Positions 25,285 through 34,437 of a DNA stretch of 64,000 bases are shown one piece after another (within the stretch, counting starts at the first letter, position 1; every line of letters starts with the position of its first letter). The notes beneath the pieces were generated by a model. That model did not search any database and was not told where the DNA came from. It worked only from the letters and a program-made list of their open reading frames with translations. The stretch is from an uncultured Bermanella sp. (GTDB lineage Bacteria > Pseudomonadota > Gammaproteobacteria > Pseudomonadales > Oceanobacteraceae), in assembly GCA_913058575.1 (NCBI GenBank), contig CAJXRF010000001.1, positions 103,056-167,055 of the forward strand, read 5' to 3'. The translations under genes and the position numbers were made by a program.

Positions 25285-26752
25285 GTTTCAAATGTTAGTA
25301 GTAGAGGATGATGCTCAGCTAAGAGAAGCCATTAGTGATACCTTGAAGCTGCAAAAAATTAAATGCTTTGAAGTGGCCAGTGCTGAAGCGGCCATGGTGT
25401 TTTTAAGGAAACAGCATGTCAGTATGATTTTATCTGATATTACCATGGGGGCATTGTCGGGTTTTGATTTACTAAAACATGTGAAAGACAATTATCCCAC
25501 TATTCCTATGGTGCTCATGACGGCTTTTGGTGAAGTGGAAAAAGCCGTTCAGGCCATTCAAAAAGGCGCCATGGATTATTTAGTGAAACCATTTGATGTG
25601 GATGTCTTAATGGAATCCATAAATCAATTTCGCAATCAATCCCATTCGAATGCCAGTGTTAACGATCCAGTGGCCGAAGACGCCAGCACTCGCGCACTTT
25701 TTAAATTAGCGAAACAAGTATCCAGCAGTGATGCAACCGTTTTGATTAGCGGTGAAAGTGGAACGGGTAAAGAAGTGTTAGCTCGCTACATTCATCAGCA
25801 TAGTCCTAGAAAAGATCATCCATTTGTGGCCATTAATTGTGCTGCCATTCCTGAAAACATGTTAGAAGCAACCCTTTTTGGTTATGAAAAAGGCGCTTTC
25901 ACCGGTGCGTATAACAGCATGCCTGGCAAGTTTGAACAGGCTCAGGGAGGCACATTATTATTAGATGAAATCAGTGAGATGGATATTTCACTGCAAGCCA
26001 AATTACTAAGGGTGTTGCAAGAACACGAAGTGGAAAGGCTGGGTGGGCGAAAAACCATTGCATTAAATGTCCGAGTACTGGCCACGACCAACCGCGACTT
26101 ATTAAGCTATGTAAACGAAAAGAAATTCAGGGAAGATTTATACTACCGTTTGAGCGTCTTTCCTCTTCATTGGAAAACGTTGGCACAAAGGCCAAGAGAT
26201 ATTTTACCCATGGCCGAGCGTCTATTATTAAAGCATTGTAAAAAGCAGTCTAAATCAGCGCTTATTTTTGATATTGAAGCCCAAAATAAACTCATCCAGC
26301 ACACTTGGCCCGGTAATGTGCGTGAATTAGATAACGTCATTCAGCGAGCTCTCATTATACAAACAGGCCATCAAATATGTGCCGATGATATTGTGCTTAA
26401 TATGATGACGGGCTCGAGTCCTATCGCTAATAACATGCCATCGCCAGTGGCGACTCCCAGTGTTGATGAGATTCAAAATAACAGTGCAGATTTCAGCTCG
26501 GAAACCCGAGATATAGCGCCTATGCCAATAGAAACTTCAGTACATAATCAAGCTAGCCAACAATGTGCAGATGCGTTAGGAGACAACTTAAAACAACGAG
26601 AATATGTATTAATTCTTGATGCGTTAAAAAATGAAAAAAATAAGAAAAGGGCCGCTGAAAAATTAGGCATTAGCCCTCGTACTTTAAGGTATAAAATGGC
26701 GCGCATGCGTGAACAAGGAATCGGCGTACGGAGTGATTCTTTGGCTTCTTAA
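25277..26752 (+). CDS. flrC: FlrC/FleR sigma-54-dependent response regulator
   Basis: 491 residues. Receiver domain with acidic pair VVEDDAQ and phosphoacceptor Asp54 in ILSDITMG, and conserved Lys in YLVKPF. AAA+ domain with Walker A GESGTGK (159-165), GAFTGA (206-211), Walker B GGTLLLDEISE, and [14 protein letters not shown] poorly conserved linker (about 385-440) precedes a C-terminal Fis-type HTH RAAEKLGISPRTLRYKMARMR. NtrC-type activator phosphorylated by FlrB; it drives RpoN promoters of basal body, hook and cap genes, likely including fliE, fliK, fliL and fliD in this window. Followed by a sigma-54 promoter for fliE. Confidence 0.94.
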   Translation: MNEFQMLVVEDDAQLREAISDTLKLQKIKCFEVASAEAAMVFLRKQHVSMILSDITMGALSGFDLLKHVKDNYPTIPMVLMTAFGEVEKAVQAIQKGAMDYLVKPFDVDVLMESINQFRNQSHSNASVNDPVAEDASTRALFKLAKQVSSSDATVLISGESGTGKEVLARYIHQHSPRKDHPFVAINCAAIPENMLEATLFGYEKGAFTGAYNSMPGKFEQAQGGTLLLDEISEMDISLQAKLLRVLQEHEVERLGGRKTIALNVRVLATTNRDLLSYVNEKKFREDLYYRLSVFPLHWKTLAQRPRDILPMAERLLLKHCKKQSKSALIFDIEAQNKLIQHTWPGNVRELDNVIQRALIIQTGHQICADDIVLNMMTGSSPIANNMPSPVATPSVDEIQNNSADFSSETRDIAPMPIETSVHNQASQQCADALGDNLKQREYVLILDALKNEKNKKRAAEKLGISPRTLRYKMARMREQGIGVRSDSLAS

Positions 26753-26768
26753 TGGTGCTGTATTTGGT

Positions 26769-26784
26769 TGGCCTATGTTATGCA
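26769..26784 (+). promoter_or_regulatory. Sigma-54 promoter of the fliEFGHIJ operon
   Basis: TGGCCTATGTTATGCA: GG-N10-GC exact. It lies 17 bases after the flrC stop; predicted start near 26795 gives an unusually long leader of about 205 bases before fliE. Confidence 0.72.
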
Positions 26785-26873
26785 ATAAAACAGATAAGGG
26801 AAGAAAAGATGTCAGGAAGACGTCTTTAAGAAAATAAGAGCACGGAAGTATTCGTTAGAATGGAATTCTTAGG

Positions 26874-26915
26874 GAAGTTTTAACAATATTAATGGATTAA
26901 TATTGTTAAAACTTC
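26874..26915. repeat. Perfect 20-bp inverted repeat in the fliE leader
   Basis: Left arm 26874-26893 (starts GAAGTTTTAACA) and right arm 26896-26915 are exact reverse complements, separated only by GG. It lies about 80 bases downstream of the predicted fliE transcript start and 84 bases before the fliE ATG. A second small hairpin GGC-AGGAA-GCC follows at once. No T-run follows, so it is not a standard terminator. Confidence 0.85.
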
Positions 26916-26999
26916 GGCAGGAAGCCGATCAAGGACGATTTCTCCACTTACTTCTGACTAATATATTAACAATAAAAATCAAATATTAAGGGGCGTGTC

Positions 27000-27401
27000 A
27001 TGGTTGATAGAGCAGATATTAATAGCGTGCTCTCGCAGTTACGCCAAGTGCGTCAACAGATTCAAGCGCCACAAGATAATCAAAAAGATGTTCCTGGCGT
27101 TAATCACCTTAATAGTGAGGTAGATAAAGTACAAAAATCTTCACAAAATTACCCAGATATTAAAGCCGACCCTAATGTACCTAATTTTCAAGCCATGTTT
27201 AGCAATGCCATTAATAATGTAAATGAAACACAGATGCACAGTGCTAGCCTTTCTAAACGTTTTGAAAAAGGTGACCCACAAATAGATCTTCCTGAAGTTA
27301 TGATCGCCGCTCAAAAAGCCAGTGTTTCGTTTGACGCCATGAAGGAAGTGAGAAATAAACTGGTTGACGCCTACAAAGACATAATGAACATGCCGGTGTA
27401 A
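27000..27401 (+). CDS. fliE: FliE, MS-ring/rod junction protein
   Basis: 133 residues. The C-terminal FliE domain is clear: FQAMFSNAINNVNETQMHSASLSKRFEKG then DLPEVMIAAQKASVSFDAMKEVRNKLVDAYKDIMNMPV. FliE connects the MS ring to the proximal rod and is the first protein exported. The N-terminal 55 residues are polar and variable. AAGGGGCG at 26988-26995 precedes the ATG. First gene of the fliEFGHIJ operon, behind a sigma-54 promoter and a long leader holding a large palindrome. Confidence 0.93.
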   Translation: MVDRADINSVLSQLRQVRQQIQAPQDNQKDVPGVNHLNSEVDKVQKSSQNYPDIKADPNVPNFQAMFSNAINNVNETQMHSASLSKRFEKGDPQIDLPEVMIAAQKASVSFDAMKEVRNKLVDAYKDIMNMPV

Positions 27402-27515
27402 TACAGAATATATGAACGCCACTTTCATCGTATTCAATGTATTAAATCCCACTTTATTCATTGGGTGTTTATCAATTTCGTTTCCCCAATTAACAGCAGT
27501 AAAGGTTAATTAATC

Positions 27516-29258
27516 ATGGCCACTGAAAATTTACCTGCTGAAGCGATGGATGGGGCTCCAACAGAGCCTGACCTAGATAATTCCTCTCAAGATAATGCTA
27601 ACGACACCTTGCCCGCAGCCATGGATGCCAGTGATATAAATCCTGTCATGATGGGGTTCAACAAGCTGTCCATTGTTCGCCAAGTAGGTCTGTTAATTGG
27701 ATTTGCTGCCATTTTAGCATTGGGTATTGGTGTGGTGATTTGGTCACAAGAAACCAACTACCGCCCCCTCATTAGTAATTTACAAGATTATAATGCCAAA
27801 GAAATAATCGATGCCTTAGAAATAAAAGACATTAATTACAGAATTAATGCCAACACTGGAATCGTTATGGTGGCAGAACATGAAATACACGATGCCCGCT
27901 TAGCGCTTGCAGCAATTGTGGCTCAAAGTAATGAGGGTGTTGGCTTAGAATTATTAGATCAAGAGCAAAGCTTAGGTACCAGTCAATTCATAGAAAATGT
28001 ACGTTATAGACGTGGCCTAGAAGGAGAGCTTGCTCGTACTATCTCCAGTTTGCAAAGCGTTAGAAATGCGCGCGTGCATTTGGCCTTGCCTAAGCAATCT
28101 GTTTTTGTTCGTGATGATCGTGAGCCCAGTGCTTCGGTCTTTTTAGAAATTTACGGTGGCAGTGGTCTTAAAAAAGAACAAGCAGAAGCCATCATTTCGT
28201 TGGTGGCGGGCAGCATTCCCGAGCTGCCAGTTGAAAACGTTACCCTTGTTGATCAAAAAGGAAATTTATTAAGCAAAGAAGATGGAGACAAGGAAGATCT
28301 TTTAGCCACGAAGCAATTTGAATATTCTCGAAAAATTGAAAACAATTTAAGTCAACGGGTGCAAAGAATATTAGAGCCGGTTCTTGGGGAAGATAACTTC
28401 CGCTCAGAAGTGAGCGCCGATGTTGATTTTACAATGGTTGAACAAACCGAAGAAATCTTTAACCCCGACTTAATTGCTCTGCGATCAGAGCAGTTATTAA
28501 ATGAAGAAAGCAGCAACAAAGCAGACGGTGGTATTCCTGGTGCATTATCAAATCAACCTGCGGCAGCAGGCACTGCACCTGAAGAAGCGGGTGCGGGGGG
28601 AGAAGAAGGCGCTGCTCCAACCGAAAAACGCAGCGAATCCACCCGCAATTATGAAGTAGACCGCACTCTAAGCCACACTCAGCATCAAGTAGGCCGAGTC
28701 AGGCGTTTAACCGTGTCGGTAGCGGTCAATGATCGCATTAAAGAAAATGCCCAAACAGGTGCTTTGGAAACATTGCCATGGAGCAGTGATGAGTTAAAAA
28801 GTTTAGAGCTTCTGGTGAAAGATGCAGTGGGTTTCAGTGCGGCCAGAGGGGATAGTGTGAGCGTTATTAACACGGCATTTTTAGGAGGGGCCCAAGAGAT
28901 CGGTGAGCCAGATTTTTGGCGCCAGCCTTGGTTCTGGGAGATTGTAAAACAGGTGCTGGCGGGGTTATTCTTATTAATTGTTATCTTTGGTGTGATCCGT
29001 CCTATCGTTCGCAACTTGATTGACCGTGGTAAGAAAGATGAAGTGGCCGACATTGAAGGAGAGTTGGATGATCTCGGCGAAGGTGATGACTTATTTGGTG
29101 ATGACAAAGTGACCCTAGCCGGAGCCGATGAATTTTTATTGCCTGGTGCCAGTGATGGATTTGAGCGTCAACTGGATGCCCTTAAAGGGCTGATTGCAGA
29201 AGACCCGGCGCGTGTGGCTCAAGCCTTTAAGAAATGGATTAACGAAGGGGCTGATTAA
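27516..29258 (+). CDS. fliF: FliF, flagellar MS-ring protein
   Basis: 580 residues, normal FliF length. An acidic N-terminal tail (about 45) precedes the first transmembrane segment VGLLIGFAAILALGIGVVIW (about 57-76). Ring-building motifs follow: YRPLISNLQDYNAKEIIDAL, RRGLEGELARTISSLQSVRNARVHLALPK and SRKIENNLSQRVQRILEPVLG. A second transmembrane segment lies near residue 480 (VLAGLFLLIVIFGVIRPIV). The cytoplasmic tail ends in RVAQAFKKWIN, the FliG-binding end. A low-complexity Gly/Glu/Ala stretch (about 345-370) is a typical periplasmic loop insertion. It is separated from fliE by 114 bases without a seen promoter. Confidence 0.96.
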   Translation: MATENLPAEAMDGAPTEPDLDNSSQDNANDTLPAAMDASDINPVMMGFNKLSIVRQVGLLIGFAAILALGIGVVIWSQETNYRPLISNLQDYNAKEIIDALEIKDINYRINANTGIVMVAEHEIHDARLALAAIVAQSNEGVGLELLDQEQSLGTSQFIENVRYRRGLEGELARTISSLQSVRNARVHLALPKQSVFVRDDREPSASVFLEIYGGSGLKKEQAEAIISLVAGSIPELPVENVTLVDQKGNLLSKEDGDKEDLLATKQFEYSRKIENNLSQRVQRILEPVLGEDNFRSEVSADVDFTMVEQTEEIFNPDLIALRSEQLLNEESSNKADGGIPGALSNQPAAAGTAPEEAGAGGEEGAAPTEKRSESTRNYEVDRTLSHTQHQVGRVRRLTVSVAVNDRIKENAQTGALETLPWSSDELKSLELLVKDAVGFSAARGDSVSVINTAFLGGAQEIGEPDFWRQPWFWEIVKQVLAGLFLLIVIFGVIRPIVRNLIDRGKKDEVADIEGELDDLGEGDDLFGDDKVTLAGADEFLLPGASDGFERQLDALKGLIAEDPARVAQAFKKWINEGAD

Positions 29259-29315
29259 TTTCAGTTAAGTCATCCCAGTAACATCAATAGTCGTTGTTTA
29301 ATTATAGAGTGACTT

Positions 29316-30374
29316 ATGGCAGATGCGGACAACAATGAAGGTAAGGATAATCTTCCTGCGAAATCAGGGGGCGAGCTGTCCAGTCTCGACCATAAATCTC
29401 GAGCCGCCATCTTGTTAATGAGTCTGGGTGAAAAAGACGCGGCAGAATTATTAAAACACCTAGGTCCAAAAGAAGTGCAAGCCGTGGGTGCCACCATGGC
29501 TGCCTTAAAGGATGTGACTCAAACTCAAGTAGAAGGGGTGGTGGCAGAATTTTTAGATAGCCTATCAGGGCAAACGGGTCTTGGTTTAGGGGCGGATGAA
29601 TATATTCGTAATATGTTAACCCAAGCGCTGGGCACTGAAAAAGCAGGCGGTTTAATTGACCGAATATTATTAGGGGGCAATACCACCGGCTTGGATACCC
29701 TTAAGTGGATGGAAAGCCGAGCGGTTTCTGACATTATTCGACACGAACACCCACAAATTCAAGCCATTGTTATTGCTTATTTAGACGCTGATCAAGCGGC
29801 GGAAATTCTTTACAACTTTGATGAAAAAGTCCGACTAGACATTATGATGCGGGTTTCATCGCTACAAGCCGTACAGCCCGCCGCGTTAATGGAATTAAAC
29901 GATATTCTTGAAAAACAATTCTCAGGCAGTCAAGGCCAACAAACCACAGCCATGGGCGGTGTTAAAGTCACTGCGAATATTATCAATAACCTTGATAGTG
30001 CCATGAGTGGTGAAATTCTAGAGCAGATTAAAGAAATGGACGAAGAGATGGGCGTTCAAATTCAAGACCTTATGTTTGTTTTTGAAAACCTTAATGAAGT
30101 GGACGATCGGGGTATTCAAGTGTTGCTGCGTGAAGTGTCTGGTGACTTATTAACTCTTGCTCTGAAAGGGGCCGATGAAGATTTAAAAGAAAAAATATTC
30201 CGAAACATGTCAAAGCGCGCATCCGAATTACTGCGTGATGATCTAGAAGCGAAAGGCCCTGTTAAAGTCAGTGAAGTGGAAAATGCTCAAAAAGAAGTAT
30301 TGGTTATTGCTAGGCGCATGGCCGATGCCGGTGAAATTGCCCTAGGCGGTGCTGGCGGCGAACAAATGGTGTAA
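29316..30374 (+). CDS. fliG: FliG, rotor/switch protein
   Basis: 352 residues. The N-terminal domain binds FliF (LDHKSRAAILLMSLGEKDAAELLKHLGPKEVQ). The middle domain has the EHPQ motif (IIRHEHPQIQAIVIAYL). The C-terminal torque domain has DLMFVFENLNEVDDRGIQVLLREV and KIFRNMSKRASELLRDDLEAKGPVKVSEVE, the charged helix that contacts the stator. The 24-residue acidic N-terminal extension is a mild addition. Third gene of the fliE operon. Confidence 0.96.
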   Translation: MADADNNEGKDNLPAKSGGELSSLDHKSRAAILLMSLGEKDAAELLKHLGPKEVQAVGATMAALKDVTQTQVEGVVAEFLDSLSGQTGLGLGADEYIRNMLTQALGTEKAGGLIDRILLGGNTTGLDTLKWMESRAVSDIIRHEHPQIQAIVIAYLDADQAAEILYNFDEKVRLDIMMRVSSLQAVQPAALMELNDILEKQFSGSQGQQTTAMGGVKVTANIINNLDSAMSGEILEQIKEMDEEMGVQIQDLMFVFENLNEVDDRGIQVLLREVSGDLLTLALKGADEDLKEKIFRNMSKRASELLRDDLEAKGPVKVSEVENAQKEVLVIARRMADAGEIALGGAGGEQMV

Positions 30375-30443
30375 CAAGGCCTGTTGCTAAAGTAATAATA
30401 AGGGGAAGTATGGAGATAATATTTAAGACAGTGAGTCAAGTTT

Positions 30444-31574
30444 ATGATTGAGCGTCGACAACGCATTCCCGCCGATGAAGTAGTCGACCCTAAAAGCTGG
30501 AATCTACCTTTCTGGGTTGAGCCAGAAGCCTTGGTAAAGGCTCGTGAAAAAGAGCTTGCTAAAGAGCAGTTGGAAGCCGAAGTAGAGGTGGAAGAAGAAG
30601 AAATTGAAGTAGAGCCTTTAACAGCCGATCAGCTAGAACAAATTCGTCAAGAAGCTTATAACGAAGGGTTAGAGCAGGGCTTAGTAGAAGGTCGACAAAA
30701 AGGTGAAAAGTTAGGGGCACAAGAAGGTCATAAAGAAGGTTTAGCAGCCGGTACCGAAGAAGGTCGAAAATTGGGCTTCGAGGCAGGCAATAGTGAAGGA
30801 AAAAAACAAGCACAAGAAAGCGGTGATCAGCAAACCCAACAAACCATTGAACAGTTAGAGTCGGTTATTCATTCTTTAAGTGATCAATTGTCTGCTCAAA
30901 AAAATGATATTGAAAACTTGTTACCAGAATTGGTTGAAATGCTGGCTCAAGCAGTGATTCACGAAGAGCTTAATCAAGGTAGCGAGCATATTGTGGCTCT
31001 GGTTAAATTGGCAATTGACGCTTTACCCTTAGACAAATCTCATTTAATCATCGAATTAAATGAACAAGATTTACCCTTCCTTGAAGCATCCTTTGAACAA
31101 AACAATATCGAAGCCAAGCTTAATACCAATAACAGCATCAGCCCTGGTGGGTGCCAATTAATCACAGATAAAAGCGTGGCAGATTTCACCTTAGAAAGCC
31201 GCTGGGCACAAGTGATTAAACAATACAAAAGCCAATTAGAAGTAGGCTTATTACAAACGCCCAATGAGCCAGAAGCAGACTCAGAAGATTTAAAAACAGA
31301 ACCGAAAAATGAAAATGACTCTGCTTCTAAAGAAACAACCGAGGCTAACCCCGCAACGGCGTCCCTCGAGGCTGAAGGCAGCTCAAAAGCAGACAATTTG
31401 AAAACAGATAACCCCACAAATAATTCAGCAGATACCTCAATAGATGACAACTCGGTTGAAGCAGCACAAGGCACTGGGATAGATACAAAAGCCAGTGGCC
31501 AACCTGACCCTCAGCCAGATTCCACCACAGATAAAGCTTCTTCTGATACACCCACCGACTCTGAAAATGAATAA
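30444..31574 (+). CDS. fliH: FliH, export ATPase regulator, with long acidic C-terminal tail
   Basis: 376 residues, longer than the usual 230-280. The FliH core has a coiled-coil region with repeated Gly spacing (AYNEGLEQGLVEGRQKGEKL, then further E-G-x-x-x-G units to about residue 125). The C-terminal V-ATPase E-like domain ends near residue 270 (SPGGCQLITDKSVADFTLESRWAQVIKQYKSQLE). The last ~105 residues are Ser/Thr/Asp/Glu/Asn-rich low complexity and almost certainly disordered. FliH holds FliI and docks it to FliN. The tail is coded across the 5' end of fliI, which overlaps by 8 bases. Confidence 0.92.
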   Translation: MIERRQRIPADEVVDPKSWNLPFWVEPEALVKAREKELAKEQLEAEVEVEEEEIEVEPLTADQLEQIRQEAYNEGLEQGLVEGRQKGEKLGAQEGHKEGLAAGTEEGRKLGFEAGNSEGKKQAQESGDQQTQQTIEQLESVIHSLSDQLSAQKNDIENLLPELVEMLAQAVIHEELNQGSEHIVALVKLAIDALPLDKSHLIIELNEQDLPFLEASFEQNNIEAKLNTNNSISPGGCQLITDKSVADFTLESRWAQVIKQYKSQLEVGLLQTPNEPEADSEDLKTEPKNENDSASKETTEANPATASLEAEGSSKADNLKTDNPTNNSADTSIDDNSVEAAQGTGIDTKASGQPDPQPDSTTDKASSDTPTDSENE

Positions 31575-32928
31575 CTTATCTGCGCTAAATTGGCTTAAAG
31601 GCAACGGCACTTTTAAAAGTCATCCTATCGTTAGCGGCCACCTTACTCGTATGGTGGGCCTTACCTTAGAGGCGGTGGGCTGCAAAGTTAAAGTAGGTGA
31701 TCGCTGTTGGGTGGCGCAATCTAATGGTCAAATAGAAGCCGAAGTGGTGGGATTTGATAACGAAAAAATATTTTTAATGCCCATTGAAACCGTACAGGGT
31801 CTGGAGCCTGGTGCGAAAGTGACGCCCATTACTGGCAGTGACCATATTCCCGTAGGTGATTGCCTGCTTGGCAGGGTGATCGATGGCACAGGTAAGCCGC
31901 TTGATGATAAAGGTGACATTTACAGTGAACACTCAATTAATTTAGATGGTGACACCATTAACCCCATGCACCGAGCACCCATCCGGGAATCAATGGATGT
32001 GGGCATAAGAGCGATTAATGCACTGCTCACAGTGGGGCGAGGCCAGCGATTAGGGTTATTTGCAGGTTCTGGTGTGGGTAAAAGTATGTTGCTGGGCATG
32101 ATGACGCGTTTCACTAAGGCCCATGTGTGCGTGGTGGCTTTAGTGGGAGAGCGTGGACGAGAAGTTCAAGAATTTATTCAAGATATATTAGGTGAAGACG
32201 GCTTAAAGCGTGCAGTGGTTGTGGCCTCTCCAGCCGATGAAAGCCCCATCAAGCGTATGCGAGCGGCCACGTTGGCAACGGCTGTGGCCGAGCATTTTAG
32301 AGATCAAGGCAAAGATGTTTTATTGTTAATGGATAGTCTCACCCGCTTTGGTCAGGCCCAAAGAGAAATAGCCTTGTCCATTGGTGAGCCTCCGGCTACA
32401 AAAGGTTATCCACCATCTGTTTTTGCGAAAATTCCTAAATTGGTTGAGCGTACAGGTAATGGCCCACCTGGTGGAGGCTCCATTACGGCTTTTTATACGG
32501 TGTTAACCGAAGGGGATGATTTACAAGATCCCATTGCGGATTCGGCTCGCGCCATCCTAGATGGTCACGTGGTGTTAAGTCGCCGCATTGCAGAAGAAGG
32601 TCAATACCCAGCCATTGATATCGAAGCGTCCATTAGCCGTGTCATGCCTCAAGTGGTATTACCTGCAATTTTAAAAAGTGCGCAAAACTTTAAACACCTT
32701 TATAGCTTGTATCAGCAGAATAAAGATTTAATCAGCGTGGGGGCTTACAGTGCTGGCAGTAACCCAGAGCTAGACTTAGCAGTACGATTATTTCCTATCA
32801 TGAAGGCATTTTTAGCCCAAGGGTTAGATGAGTCCATTAGCCTACAAGAAAGTGTTGAAGGTTTACAAATGATCAACAACGAAGGGTTAGCGTTTAAAAA
32901 TCCCCAGGCTCAAGCAGCTAAGCCTTAA
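31567..32928 (+). CDS. fliI: FliI, flagellar export ATPase
   Basis: 453 residues from the ATG at 31567; an upstream in-frame start inside fliH would add 24 residues of unrelated sequence. F1-beta-like ATPase: Walker A GLFAGSGVGKS (163-173), ALVGERGREVQEFI, Walker B DVLLLMDSLTRFGQAQREIALSIGEPPATKGYPPSVFAKIPKL..., and RAILDGHVVLSR. It hydrolyses ATP to help deliver export substrates to the FlhA/FlhB gate. The start is inside fliH, so translation is coupled. Confidence 0.96.
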   Translation: MNNLSALNWLKGNGTFKSHPIVSGHLTRMVGLTLEAVGCKVKVGDRCWVAQSNGQIEAEVVGFDNEKIFLMPIETVQGLEPGAKVTPITGSDHIPVGDCLLGRVIDGTGKPLDDKGDIYSEHSINLDGDTINPMHRAPIRESMDVGIRAINALLTVGRGQRLGLFAGSGVGKSMLLGMMTRFTKAHVCVVALVGERGREVQEFIQDILGEDGLKRAVVVASPADESPIKRMRAATLATAVAEHFRDQGKDVLLLMDSLTRFGQAQREIALSIGEPPATKGYPPSVFAKIPKLVERTGNGPPGGGSITAFYTVLTEGDDLQDPIADSARAILDGHVVLSRRIAEEGQYPAIDIEASISRVMPQVVLPAILKSAQNFKHLYSLYQQNKDLISVGAYSAGSNPELDLAVRLFPIMKAFLAQGLDESISLQESVEGLQMINNEGLAFKNPQAQAAKP

Positions 32929-32956
32929 AGTAAACCCCTGTGTGTAGGAGGTATAG

Positions 32957-33409
32957 ATGTTACACCAAAGAGCCAAACGCATGAGCCCGCTTGTGCACTT
33001 GGCGCAAAAGTCGGTTAATGAAGCACTCTCTTATATTGGGATGATACAAAAGCGCATTGACAGCGAACACCAAAAAGAACAATCGTTAATTGAGTATCAA
33101 GCCGAATACATGCGTAAATTCCAACTGGCTGGTAATCAAGGCATATCAGGCTTAAACCTACAGCAGTTTGAATCTTTTATTTTACAAATTGATACCGCTC
33201 TTTTTAGGCAGAGCCAAGAGGTCGAGCAGTTTACTCAACAATTAGAGCAAGCCAAAAAGGTGTATTTAAAATTAAATCAGCGCCTTAAAAGTTACGAAAA
33301 TTTGCAAACACGTTTAACCGATCAAGCACTGCAACAAGAAGATAAGCAGCTTCAAAAGTTTTTAGATGAAATGGGGGCTCAGCTTTATAGGCTTCATCAG
33401 GGAGATTAG
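32957..33409 (+). CDS. fliJ: FliJ, export-gate chaperone/stalk
   Basis: 150 residues, almost entirely coiled coil, as expected for FliJ: LVHLAQKSVNEALSYIGMIQKRI at the start, then FILQIDTALFRQSQEVEQFTQQLEQAKKVYLKLNQRLKSYENL. It links the FliI ring to FlhA. GGAGG at 32947-32951 precedes the ATG. Recognised from position after fliI, length and helical periodicity, since FliJ is poorly conserved in sequence. Last gene of the fliE operon. Confidence 0.88.
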   Translation: MLHQRAKRMSPLVHLAQKSVNEALSYIGMIQKRIDSEHQKEQSLIEYQAEYMRKFQLAGNQGISGLNLQQFESFILQIDTALFRQSQEVEQFTQQLEQAKKVYLKLNQRLKSYENLQTRLTDQALQQEDKQLQKFLDEMGAQLYRLHQGD

Positions 33410-33769
33410 ATTAAATCAGAAAGTTTAATTACCATCTGATCTACCAGTGATTTTCTTTATACCAAATTGTCATTTTTATAGTGTTAAAACTATAAAATAA
33501 AACAGTTGAAATGCCATGCTTTATGGTGGGAACTTAATTCCTAATAGGCTTAGCATTAATGATTAACATACCAAAAATGAATTAAAACCATGGAATCGTT
33601 AGCCCCTTAAGCCATTTCTTTTTATCTTTTATTCCATTACATGGCAGGTCTTCGCCCCACACCGATATGCCCCATAACATTTTTAAATATCCCTTTCACT
33701 AGCAAGCTCATTTTTTACGTCTAATCTTACATTTAAATAGGAAATCTTGATGAGTGGATAGTATTTAAC
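33410..33769. other. fliJ/chemotaxis intergenic region
   Basis: 360 bases without a gene. A hairpin at 33474-33497 (TTTTATAG and CTATAAAA, 8-base loop) may end the fli operon. I could not find a convincing sigma-28 or sigma-54 promoter for the chemotaxis genes; a partial CACCGATAT at 33658 lacks a -35 box. Confidence 0.5.
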
Positions 33770-34051
33770 ATGGAAACTGGAAATTTGGATTTGGGCGCTA
33801 AGTGCACCATTATTCGCGCAGAGGAACTGCATAAGCAAATGGAAGACCTTTTGCAAACAGGCAATGACGTGGAAGTGGATGTTTCAAAAATTGAACAAAT
33901 AGATACTTCAGTCTTACAATTACTTTTTAGTTTTCACCAATCCTTATTACAGGATGGTCGTACTCTTTCTTGGAAAACCCCATCCGAGCAAACTTTGGCC
34001 AGTGCTAAATTGCTTGGTTTAGATACCCCCCTTGGATTAACCCAACACTAG
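33770..34051 (+). CDS. STAS-domain protein at head of chemotaxis operon
   Basis: 93 residues forming one STAS (anti-sigma antagonist-like) domain: EVDVSKIEQIDTSVLQLLFSFHQSLLQDGRTLSW, with a Thr-Ser pair (46-47) at the position phosphorylated in SpoIIAA. Small STAS proteins commonly precede cheY-cheA in this class of chemosensory operon; their role is not well known. It lies 17 bases before cheY. It is distinct from the HsbA-like STAS protein at 44040. Family call is firm, function unassigned. Confidence 0.8.
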   Translation: METGNLDLGAKCTIIRAEELHKQMEDLLQTGNDVEVDVSKIEQIDTSVLQLLFSFHQSLLQDGRTLSWKTPSEQTLASAKLLGLDTPLGLTQH

Positions 34052-34068
34052 TAAAATGGAGACTTTTC

Positions 34069-34431
34069 ATGGCCAAAATACTTGCAGTTGATGACTCTGC
34101 CTCCATGCGTCAAATGGTGAGCTTTACCTTAAAAGGTGCAGGGCACCAGGTAACGGAAGCCAGTGATGGGGTTGAAGCATTAAAAATTGCCCAAGGCCAA
34201 GCAATGGACTTGGTGCTAAGCGATGTAAACATGCCAAATATGAATGGCATTGAGTTATGTGCCAACTTGCGCCAGCTTCCCAGCTATAAATTCACCCCTA
34301 TTTTAATGCTGACTACAGAATCCACAGGGGATAAAAAAATGGCGGGTAAAACTGCCGGCGCAACGGGCTGGATTGTTAAGCCCTTTAACCCAGATCAACT
34401 GCTGACCACAATTAAAAAAGTATTGGGGTAA
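34069..34431 (+). CDS. cheY: CheY-like single-domain response regulator
   Basis: 120 residues, a lone receiver: acidic pair AVDDSASMRQMV, phosphoacceptor Asp52 in LVLSDVNMPNMNG, Thr in LMLTTEST and Lys in WIVKPFNPDQL. It precedes cheA by 6 bases. In such operons the CheY may signal to the motor or to another output. The main flagellar CheY of this genome is probably elsewhere, next to cheZ after fliA, so calling this the motor CheY would be a guess. Confidence 0.9.
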   Translation: MAKILAVDDSASMRQMVSFTLKGAGHQVTEASDGVEALKIAQGQAMDLVLSDVNMPNMNGIELCANLRQLPSYKFTPILMLTTESTGDKKMAGKTAGATGWIVKPFNPDQLLTTIKKVLG

Positions 34432-34437
34432 TCACAC

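Noticed and set aside
33650-33670. Possible sigma-28 -10 box CACCGATAT before the chemotaxis genes
   Set aside because: No TAAA-type -35 box at 11 bases upstream.
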